The translations under genes and the position numbers were made by a program. 5,006 nucleotides of DNA from NCBI GenBank assembly GCA_012841675.1, contig DUUG01000218.1, positions 1 through 5,006 on the forward strand, written 5' to 3'. The DNA comes from Clostridiales bacterium (GTDB lineage: Bacteria > Bacillota > Clostridia > Oscillospirales > QAMX01). The notes below the pieces were generated by a model. It had not been told where the DNA came from, did not search any database, and saw only the letters and a list, made by a program, of their open reading frames with translations. Shown here one piece after another: positions 1 through 5,006 of this stretch. The first letter of the stretch is position 1. Each line of letters starts with the position of its first letter.

Positions 1-9
1 AGCCTTATT

Positions 10-38
10 ATTCTAACATACTCTTTCCATGCTGTCAA
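10..38 (-). promoter_or_regulatory. Sigma-A/sigma-70 promoter reading out of the left edge
   Basis: On the minus strand a perfect -35 box TTGACA (38-33) is followed by exactly 17 bases and a -10 box TAGAAT (15-10, five of six matches to TATAAT). A TG one base before the -10 box makes it an extended -10. Transcription should begin near positions 3-5 and leave the window leftwards. The region upstream of the -35 box is A+T-rich with a GAAAAAG tract and an AAATTTT tract, resembling an UP element. The gene it serves is outside the window and unknown. Confidence 0.82.
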
Positions 39-46
39 GCTTTTTC

Positions 47-81
47 ACGGAAAATTTCATTTAAATTTTGAAAGCTTCCGT
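47..81. repeat. Nested inverted repeat upstream of the promoter
   Basis: ACGGAA (47-52) pairs with TTCCGT (76-81), and inside it TTTCA (55-59) pairs with TGAAA (69-73), leaving a two-by-two internal mismatch and an A+T-rich nine-base centre. An alternative pairing of AAGCTTTTTCA (37-47) with TGAAAGCTT (69-77) overlaps it. The dyad ends about 8 bases upstream of the -35 box. It could be a regulator site, part of an UP element, or a weak RNA hairpin; no usual terminator U-run follows on the minus strand. Confidence 0.4.
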
Positions 82-110
82 TTTCTCCGCTTTTCTCGCT
101 CATTCTCGCC
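81..110. repeat. Three degenerate 10-base tandem repeats
   Basis: The plus strand reads TTTTCTCCGC, TTTTCTCGCT and CATTCTCGCC in consecutive 10-base steps, purine-rich on the transcribed minus strand. Spacing is close to one DNA helix turn. With only three short copies, chance from base composition is a real possibility. Confidence 0.35.
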
Positions 111-145
111 CAACGGGCAAAATGAAAACATAATTTGAAGCGAAG

Positions 146-1804
146 CTAGGCATCGATAGAAGGCCATACATTTTGCGCGATTTTGATTAAAGCCAAATAT
201 AAAAGTAAGAAAAGCGCAATGGAAAGGGCGAAAAGCGCAACAATTAGCAACACCGGCGACAGGCCCGGACCAAACAATAGGAAGGCGCATCCGGCGGCCA
301 GAATACCCGTCAATGCGAAGGAAATGAGCATGCCAAGCACGCCGTTCATGTTCTGCTTGATGGCCTCGGCCTCGTTAACCCATGTCAACTTGGGGCGGTT
401 TACATCTATCAGCATGCCTGCTGCTGTGGCGGTTGCGGCAAGGCAAAGGCCAAGCAGAAGCCCGCCTAAAACCGGGCCGACAGACAGCTTGAATACAAAT
501 AGCGCCACAAGCGCAATGGGCACGGCATGGGTCAAGTTTATAGACACGCCGAACAAAACTTTGGCGCTCATGATGGTTTCAACGGAAACGGGCAGCGACT
601 TTACTTGCCAGAACCCCTTTCCCTCCCGGGAAAAGGCCGTGTAGGCACCTAAGTTCATAGAGGAAGGCAGTGCGATGACGCCTGCTATCAATAAAAGCAA
701 AGTTCCCGCATCTATGCTTTGGAAAACCTGCAGGATGGCGCCGGAGGAATCTTTATTCTGGAACAGGGGAAACAGCATAAACACAAGCAAAAGCGGCGCG
801 GTGATGAGAGAGTTGGTGGCGTAAATGGTGCTGCGGGTTAAAATGCGCCATTCTTTAACAAATAGCGCCCAAACGGGGTTTTTCTGCACCATATCGCCCT
901 GTGTACGCTTTTTCTTGCGGCTGGAAGCGGCCGTTTCCGAGGAAACGGTGGCAAACCGGCGGTAGCAAAGTCCGGTTAAGGTCAGCACGATCCAAAGCGC
1001 AATCAGTGCGGTGACAACGTATAAAACCAGGGAGATAAGGGACACATAGGGGCTTCCCGTTATGGCGGCGGATGCCCAGGAGGCCGGCGGCTGTGCGATG
1101 CTTCGGATGGTGCCCCAGTGCTTTTCGATGATTTGGGCAAGCCAGTTGGTAACGGCTCCGTCGGTGGAGCCTATGCGGGAGGTAAACCAGAGCTGTCCTC
1201 CGACATAGAGGCCGATAAAGAGAAATGTTCCGATGGTGAAGATCAGATCTTTTCGGCGAATGGGCAGCATAATGACCATGAGCACAATGGAAAACACAAC
1301 CGAAAGCAGAAGCGGGAAAATCGGCAGAAACAGAAGAACCAGTAGCGCCTTCAAAAAGTAGAGGATGCCGCCGCCGACTTTCATGGCGTATAACACCACA
1401 GGCGGGACGAGCATCAGGGCGGAAAGCCCCAAATGGATTAGGTATAAATACAGGAATTTGGCGGAAAACACCTGCCGCCCGGTTAAAGGCAGGGACGTCA
1501 AAAACGCCCCGTCAGCAGATAAAAACAGCTCGCCAAAGACGAAAAACACGCCAAACAGCACGGCCTGCAATATGGAAGCAAGGATTGCCACATCCATGGC
1601 AAGCTCCGGCATGGCCAACACTTCGATGGTCGAGTCAATGAGGCTGTCGAAAAAGCCCACGTAGAGCACGCCAAGGCTGCCCAGGGAAATTAAAATGGCA
1701 ACTGCAATGCCGATTTGAGATAGGGGAGATTTTTTCTGAGACGTTCGAATAGGCCGAAAACGGGATTTTAGTTGAATTACAAATAAATGCCATGTCTTTT
1801 TCAT
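146..1804 (-). CDS. ABC-2-type transporter permease, 12-helix duplicated form
   Basis: This 552-residue integral membrane protein is the likely translocation pore for the ATPase encoded immediately upstream. By eye there are about six hydrophobic segments in each half (approximately 31-52, 72-95, 113-140, 148-182 as one or two, 187-205 and 252-280; then 327-347, 366-383, 412-438, 441-465, 486-511 and 516-540). A basic, probably cytoplasmic linker at 281-320 carries RKKKR. The N terminus (KKTWHLFVIQLKSRFRP) and the matching NPVWALFVKEWRILTRS (309-325) look like equivalent elbow helices at the start of each half. A second repeated motif, SLP followed by SAK seven residues later, occurs at 104-116 and 403-415. 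The family resembles putative clostridial ABC exporters of about 550 residues, possibly Pfam ABC_export, not searched. Export is inferred from the lack of a solute-binding protein. The ATG at 1802-1804 is the only reasonable start: the six codons between it and the ATPase stop include no start codon. No ribosome binding site is found at normal distance. Confidence 0.9.
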   Translation of the reverse strand: MKKTWHLFVIQLKSRFRPIRTSQKKSPLSQIGIAVAILISLGSLGVLYVGFFDSLIDSTIEVLAMPELAMDVAILASILQAVLFGVFFVFGELFLSADGAFLTSLPLTGRQVFSAKFLYLYLIHLGLSALMLVPPVVLYAMKVGGGILYFLKALLVLLFLPIFPLLLSVVFSIVLMVIMLPIRRKDLIFTIGTFLFIGLYVGGQLWFTSRIGSTDGAVTNWLAQIIEKHWGTIRSIAQPPASWASAAITGSPYVSLISLVLYVVTALIALWIVLTLTGLCYRRFATVSSETAASSRKKKRTQGDMVQKNPVWALFVKEWRILTRSTIYATNSLITAPLLLVFMLFPLFQNKDSSGAILQVFQSIDAGTLLLLIAGVIALPSSMNLGAYTAFSREGKGFWQVKSLPVSVETIMSAKVLFGVSINLTHAVPIALVALFVFKLSVGPVLGGLLLGLCLAATATAAGMLIDVNRPKLTWVNEAEAIKQNMNGVLGMLISFALTGILAAGCAFLLFGPGLSPVLLIVALFALSIALFLLLYLALIKIAQNVWPSIDA

Positions 1805-1812
1805 GGGGTTTG

Positions 1813-1835
1813 GCCGGAAGGATTATTCCTCCGGC
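1813..1835 (-). promoter_or_regulatory. mRNA hairpin holding the ATPase stop codon and a sequestered GGAGGA
   Basis: In the mRNA the 5' arm GCCGGAGGA pairs with the 3' arm TCCTTCCGGC. This gives nine base pairs with one bulged base and an ATAA loop. The ATPase stop codon TAA lies within that loop. The 5' arm contains GGAGGA (1832-1827), the only good Shine-Dalgarno near the permease, but it is 22 bases before the permease ATG and paired in the stem. No U-run follows, so this is not an intrinsic terminator. A role in coupling permease translation to ATPase translation is inferred; the pairing itself is seen directly. Confidence 0.6.
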
Positions 1836-2578
1836 GCATCCTCCTTTTCCGTCAGAGTCAGGAAAATGCTCTCCAGTGAGCTGTCGCCGCTTTCCTTGAG
1901 CAGAGGATCATTGCGGAGCTCATCCAGATTGCCAACGGCTAGGATTTTGCCGTTGTGAATAATAGCAATCCGGTCGCAAAGCTTTTCGGCCACTTCCAAT
2001 ACATGGGTGGAGAAGAACACCGTCTTGCCCTCTTGGCAGTGGGCGCGCATTTCCTGCTTTAAAAAGTGTGAGGATTTGGGGTCCAGTCCTGTAAGCGGTT
2101 CGTCCAGAAGCCAAAGGGGCGGATTGTGCAAAAGGGCCGCCGTTACCATGAGCTTCTGGCGCATGCCGTGGGAATAGGACCGAATCTGGTCAAAAACAGC
2201 CTTTTCCAGCGCAAACATGGGCAAGTATTTGTCCAGCGCCTGCTTGCGCTTTTCCTCGGGCACGTCGTACACGTCGGCAATAAAACGGAGGTATTCCATG
2301 CCGGTGAGCCGCTCGTAAATGGTGCTGCTGTCGGGCACATAGCCTACCTGGCGCCGGGCTTCTAGAGGTTCTTCCTTTAAGTCCCGTCCGTTAATGGCGA
2401 TTTTGCCGCTGTCAGGCCGCAAAATGCCGGCGATCATTTTGAGAGTGGTGGTTTTGCCCGCACCGTTAGGGCCGATAAAGCCGAAAATCTCGCCCTTGTT
2501 TACGGAAAGCGACAAATTGTCCACCGCGCGAATTTTTCCTTTGGAATAGCTTTTCACAAGATTTGAAAGCTGCAGCAT
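1823..2578 (-). CDS. ABC transporter ATP-binding protein (ABC-2 type)
   Basis: This 251-residue nucleotide-binding subunit hydrolyses ATP to drive the membrane permease encoded just downstream. All core elements are visible: an A-loop aromatic (Tyr11), Walker A GPNGAGKTT (36-44, Lys42), signature YSHGMRQK (135-142, in place of LSGGQ), Walker B LWLLDEP (155-161, catalytic Glu160), D-loop GLDP (164-167) and H-loop His192. The Q-loop position holds Asp83 (VGYVPD). An acidic residue there, as in the better-known YLPE form, is common among ABC-2 exporter ATPases with a YSHGM signature. The C terminus SLESIFLTLTE also resembles those ATPases, including the EcsA group. Length is normal and there is no membrane segment. 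The ATG at 2576-2578 has a strong AAAAGGAGA site 8 bases upstream. The TAA stop lies in the loop of a predicted hairpin that may control the permease. The substrate cannot be inferred. Confidence 0.95.
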   Translation of the reverse strand: MLQLSNLVKSYSKGKIRAVDNLSLSVNKGEIFGFIGPNGAGKTTTLKMIAGILRPDSGKIAINGRDLKEEPLEARRQVGYVPDSSTIYERLTGMEYLRFIADVYDVPEEKRKQALDKYLPMFALEKAVFDQIRSYSHGMRQKLMVTAALLHNPPLWLLDEPLTGLDPKSSHFLKQEMRAHCQEGKTVFFSTHVLEVAEKLCDRIAIIHNGKILAVGNLDELRNDPLLKESGDSSLESIFLTLTEKEDAPEE

Positions 2579-2585
2579 GCTGTAT

Positions 2586-2594
2586 TCTCCTTTT
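2586..2594 (-). promoter_or_regulatory. Ribosome binding site of the ABC ATPase
   Basis: AAAAGGAGA ends 7 bases before the ATPase ATG (its AGGAG core ends 8 bases before it), an ideal spacing for a Bacillota-type Shine-Dalgarno. It lies in the 31-base gap after the acetyltransferase and fixes the start of the ATPase. Confidence 0.85.
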
Positions 2595-2609
2595 AGGGCA
2601 ACGCCCCGT

Positions 2610-3134
2610 TTATTTTAATGTGATCCAGTAGCGAAGCACAATAGCACCGATTTCGTCCTTTGCCCTTCCATCCAAAATGCCGCCGGCGGACAAAATTGTC
2701 CCCTTTGATGCAATGTTGTCCTCGTCGCAGGCAATGAGCACCTTGTCAAACCCGAGGGATTTGTATTTTTCCAAACAAAGGCGAAGCTGCTCTTTGCCAT
2801 ACCTCTTTTTTTGCATAGACGGACGGATGCAATAGCCCACATGTCCGCCAATTTCACGCAGATACGGCGTCAAGGCTAGACGCAGGTTTGCCATGCCGAC
2901 AATCCGCCCCGAGTCTTGGCAGACGGTTACGTATTGCAGAGAGGGGGCAGACCCCTGGGGGCACGTTTCGGGGGAGGAAAAAGCATCTAGATGCGCTAGC
3001 CAATCATGCAAGTATTCATATTTGTCCAAACTGGGGGCTCCGTACATTCTCTCTCCGCGATCCAAAAATTCCTGCCGAAAGGCTATAATTTCCGGAAAAT
3101 AGGCCGGCGAAGGAGGGATAAGCCGAAGATGCAT
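2610..3134 (-). CDS. GNAT-family N-acetyltransferase
   Basis: This 174-residue protein is a predicted cytoplasmic acetyltransferase that would move an acetyl group from acetyl-CoA to an amine. The substrate is unknown. The best support is the second half. GGHVGYCIRPS (96-106) is the beta4 strand leading into the acetyl-CoA loop. DKVLIACDEDNIAS (130-143), then AGG (150-152), is the beta5/alpha4 region, and a YWI ending follows. This pattern resembles the 'predicted acetyltransferase' group often labelled COG3981, from memory and not searched. The N-terminal half (LIPPSPAYFPEIIAFRQEF) is also typical of that group. The pyrophosphate-binding loop reads QKKRYG (108-113), where Q/R-x-x-G-x-G/A is expected, so its first glycine is replaced by Arg111. 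The ATG at 3132-3134 is chosen because an AGGAG site lies 7 bases upstream. The gene starts 10 bases after recG and ends 31 bases before the ABC ATPase. No link in function to either neighbour is evident. Confidence 0.88.
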   Translation of the reverse strand: MHLRLIPPSPAYFPEIIAFRQEFLDRGERMYGAPSLDKYEYLHDWLAHLDAFSSPETCPQGSAPSLQYVTVCQDSGRIVGMANLRLALTPYLREIGGHVGYCIRPSMQKKRYGKEQLRLCLEKYKSLGFDKVLIACDEDNIASKGTILSAGGILDGRAKDEIGAIVLRYWITLK

Positions 3135-3141
3135 ACACTTT

Positions 3142-3146
3142 CTCCT
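3142..3146 (-). promoter_or_regulatory. Ribosome binding site of the acetyltransferase, overlapping the recG stop
   Basis: AGGAG lies 7 bases before the acetyltransferase ATG. The recG stop codon TAG (3147-3145) shares its last two bases with this site, so ribosomes terminating on recG release directly over the next initiation region. This supports the chosen start and suggests translational coupling. Confidence 0.85.
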
Positions 3147-5006
3147 AATTTAAGGCATTTTTCGCCTCATCAAACAGCGTGGAAACTTGCTTGGCAAGCA
3201 AAATGTGCTCTTCCTTGGCAAGTTCCGGGTCTTCTTTTAATAAGCTTTGGGCGGCCGATTGGGCCATTTTCAAAACTGCCATATCTGCTGCCAAAGAGGC
3301 AAGCTTCAGCCCGGGCAAACCGTGCTGCCGGCGGCCGAAGAAATCGCCGGGGCCGCGCAGGGCAAGGTCTTTTTCGGCAACGAGGAAACCGTCGTTGGTT
3401 TGGCATAAAACGTCCATCCTTTGGCGGGTCAGCTCGTTGTCTGTTTGGCAGAACAGGATGCAGTAGGATTGGGCCTCGCCCCGGCCGACCCGGCCTCTCA
3501 GCTGGTGCAGCTGGGAAAGGCCGAACCGTTCGGCGTTTTCCACAATCATCAGCGAAGCATTCGGGTTGTCCACGCCGACTTCGATAACCGTTGTGGAAAC
3601 TAAAACGTCAATTTCTTTGGCCAGAAACCGCGCCATAACCGCCTCTTTTTCGGCGGATTTCATTTTCCCGTGCAAAACATCCACCGTCAAATCCGGATAG
3701 ATTTTTGTTTTCAAATTCTCGGCAAAAGCCGTGGCGGCTTTTAATTCGCCTGTGTCGCTTTCATCCACCAACGGGCAGACAATGTATGTCTGATGCCCTT
3801 GGGCGGCCTGCTTCCGAACAAAAGCTTCAATGCGGCGGCGCATATCCTCCCCAACGCAATACGTTTCCACGTCTTTGCGGCCGGGTGGACGCTCGTCTAA
3901 AATGGAAAGGTCGAGATCGCCGTATAAAATAAGCGCCAGCGTCCGCGGGATAGGCGTGGCCGACATGACGAGCACATGGGGCTGCGTTTGATCCACAGGC
4001 GTATCCGGGGGCAGGGAATATTCCGGCTGCGGCGTTTGAGCGCCTTTGGCGGCCAAAGCGGCTCTTTGTGCCACACCGAACCGGTGCTGTTCGTCGCAGA
4101 TGACAAGGCCTAAATTGGGGTAAATCACTTGCTCGGACAAAAGCGCATGGGTGCCGATAATAAGGGAAGCCTGGCCCGATTCGATGGCTTCTGTGGCCAC
4201 TCTTTTCGCGGCGGCAGGCAGCCGGCCGGTCAACAGCACGGTTTTCATGCCGAACTTGGCAAAAAGGGGCGCAAGCGTCTGATAATGCTGGGCGGCCAGG
4301 ATTTCCGTCGGCGCCATGAGGGCTGTTTGCCGTCCGTTTTTCCCCATTTGGTACGCCAAAGCGGCGGCAACCATGGTCTTGCCCGAGCCTACATCCCCCT
4401 GCACTAGGCGGTTCATAAGCCTGCCGCTTTGCATGTCCTCCACCGCATCCTCTATGGCGCGCTTTTGCGCATTGGTAAGGGAAAAGGGTAGAGCGGCGGT
4501 AAAGTTCTCCCAAGCAAAAGGGGTGATTTTGGCACCGTTTTGACAAGTGCGGCGGCTTTTTAAGGATAAAAGGCCTAAAGATAGCAAAAACAGCTCATCA
4601 AACACAAGACGGCGCCTTGCTTTTTCCAAAAGTTCGAAGCTGTCCGGCCGGTGAATTTGCCACAGGGCTTCCGAAAGGGGCATTAAATCGTAGGCCTTCC
4701 GCAAATCTTCCGGCAAGGGGTCTGCCAGCCGGTCTTTTTCCAAGGCGTAGGCCTGTGCCACGGCCCGCATGACGACCTTGCGGAAAAGCCCCTCCGTCAA
4801 AGGGTAGACCGGCACAATGGAACCGGCGGGGGTTTCCCCTTTGGCAAGGGGCGTAAACTCCGGCCCGGTGGCCTCCAAACCGTAGGTCGTGCGGGACACT
4901 TTTCCGTAGAACAAGTAGGTTTTTCCCGGTAGTAATGCATTTTTTACAAAGCTTTGGTTAAAAAAGGTAAGCCGGATGCGGGATCTTTCGTCTCCGGCGA
5001 TTGTGC
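3145..5006 (-). CDS. recG: ATP-dependent DNA helicase RecG, 5'-truncated by window edge
   Basis: RecG is a superfamily 2 double-stranded DNA translocase that unwinds and remodels branched DNA such as Holliday junctions, R-loops and stalled forks. 619 codons are visible. Numbering from the first complete codon (5002-5004), the end of the OB-fold wedge domain comes first, with FFNQ and PGK..LFYGKV. Helicase motifs follow: LTNAQ (176-180), Walker A GDVGSGKT (203-210), motif Ia APTEILAAQH (231-240), DEQH box (304-307), SATPIPRT (348-355), TTVIEVGVDNPNA (471-483) and motif VI QLRGRVGRG (501-509). The RecG-specific C-terminal TRG region DLALRGPGDFFGRRQHGLP is at 546-564. All catalytic residues are present. 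The frame stays open to position 5006, so the true start is outside the window. Bacterial RecG proteins are usually about 680-700 residues, so roughly 60-80 are missing. A TTG at 4912-4914 is internal to the domain and is not the start. An unusual proline-rich insert lies between the DEQH box and SATP. The gene leads the cluster, and its stop codon sits inside the next gene's ribosome binding site. Confidence 0.97.
   Translation of the reverse strand, partial: TIAGDERSRIRLTFFNQSFVKNALLPGKTYLFYGKVSRTTYGLEATGPEFTPLAKGETPAGSIVPVYPLTEGLFRKVVMRAVAQAYALEKDRLADPLPEDLRKAYDLMPLSEALWQIHRPDSFELLEKARRRLVFDELFLLSLGLLSLKSRRTCQNGAKITPFAWENFTAALPFSLTNAQKRAIEDAVEDMQSGRLMNRLVQGDVGSGKTMVAAALAYQMGKNGRQTALMAPTEILAAQHYQTLAPLFAKFGMKTVLLTGRLPAAAKRVATEAIESGQASLIIGTHALLSEQVIYPNLGLVICDEQHRFGVAQRAALAAKGAQTPQPEYSLPPDTPVDQTQPHVLVMSATPIPRTLALILYGDLDLSILDERPPGRKDVETYCVGEDMRRRIEAFVRKQAAQGHQTYIVCPLVDESDTGELKAATAFAENLKTKIYPDLTVDVLHGKMKSAEKEAVMARFLAKEIDVLVSTTVIEVGVDNPNASLMIVENAERFGLSQLHQLRGRVGRGEAQSYCILFCQTDNELTRQRMDVLCQTNDGFLVAEKDLALRGPGDFFGRRQHGLPGLKLASLAADMAVLKMAQSAAQSLLKEDPELAKEEHILLAKQVSTLFDEAKNALN

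Larger units (their letters stand above)
1..145. other. Intergenic region downstream of the permease
   Basis: No coding sequence is supported here. In the leftward direction it contains, after the permease stop: a weak 4-bp hairpin, a purine-rich stretch of three 10-base repeats, an A+T-rich nested inverted repeat and a strong promoter. No hairpin followed by a U-run is seen, so the four-gene unit may read through into the next gene, end by a Rho-type mechanism, or end beyond the window. Confidence 0.7.

Noticed and set aside
108..118. GCCC-AAC-GGGC hairpin after the permease, considered as an intrinsic terminator
   Set aside because: The stem is only four base pairs with a three-base loop, and on the minus strand it is followed by GAGAATGAG, not a U-run.
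183..644. 153-residue open frame on the plus strand opposite the permease
   Set aside because: It is the antisense shadow of a clear membrane protein, with no ribosome binding site or recognisable domain.
2573..2582. Perfect palindrome CAGCATGCTG across the ATPase start codon
   Set aside because: A ten-base palindrome is expected by chance in a window this size, and the ribosome binding site is outside it.
2596..2606. GGGC-AAC-GCCC hairpin between the acetyltransferase and the ATPase
   Set aside because: Only four pairs, no U-run in the direction of transcription, and it sits just before a normal ribosome binding site; probably chance.
3084..3089. TATAAT on the plus strand within the acetyltransferase gene
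   Set aside because: No acceptable -35 box lies 16-18 bases upstream, and no plus-strand gene follows.
3827..4546. 239-residue alternative frame on the minus strand within recG
   Set aside because: It is the out-of-frame reading of the recG helicase core, low in hydrophobic residues and full of Arg, Cys and Pro; the RecG frame contains all expected motifs.
4912..4914. TTG as the start codon of a shorter RecG
   Set aside because: The frame continues upstream to the window edge with OB-fold residues typical of RecG, so this TTG encodes an internal leucine.

Overview
This window holds four genes, all read leftwards (minus strand), packed as what looks like one transcription unit. In transcription order they are: the 3' part of recG (its 5' end lies beyond the right edge), a GNAT-family N-acetyltransferase, the ATPase of an ABC-2-type transporter, and that transporter's 552-residue membrane permease. 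The gaps between them are 10, 31 and 18 bases. The first 145 bases at the left edge are non-coding and carry a strong-looking leftward promoter for a gene outside the window. The RecG sequence, the strong AGGAG-type ribosome binding sites and the near-consensus sigma-A/sigma-70 promoter suggest a member of the Bacillota, probably a Clostridia lineage of intermediate G+C. The exact taxon cannot be read from this window. Layout: positions 3145-5006 encode RecG, the branched-DNA helicase of recombination and fork rescue, from within its OB-fold 'wedge' domain to its natural C terminus. Positions 2610-3134 encode a 174-residue acetyltransferase whose start is coupled to the recG stop. Positions 1823-2578 and 146-1804 encode an ATPase and permease that should form one ABC transporter of unknown substrate, most likely an exporter because no binding-protein gene is present. 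Positions 1-145 hold a nested inverted repeat, a short run of 10-base pyrimidine-rich repeats and the promoter. No convincing intrinsic terminator separates the permease from this promoter. How the genes work together: RecG has no known functional tie to the other three and may simply provide transcription. The ATPase and permease are clearly partners. Their junction is the most unusual feature of the window. The permease ATG has no Shine-Dalgarno at normal spacing. A perfect GGAGGA lies 22 bases upstream, inside a 9-bp hairpin whose four-base loop contains the ATPase stop codon. The two genes are also in the same reading frame with one stop between them. This suggests that permease translation depends on ribosomes finishing the ATPase. 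Nothing here clearly indicates a wholly new multi-gene system. Other points worth a second look are a proline-rich insert in the RecG helicase core, an altered acetyl-CoA loop in the acetyltransferase and an internal duplication in the permease.
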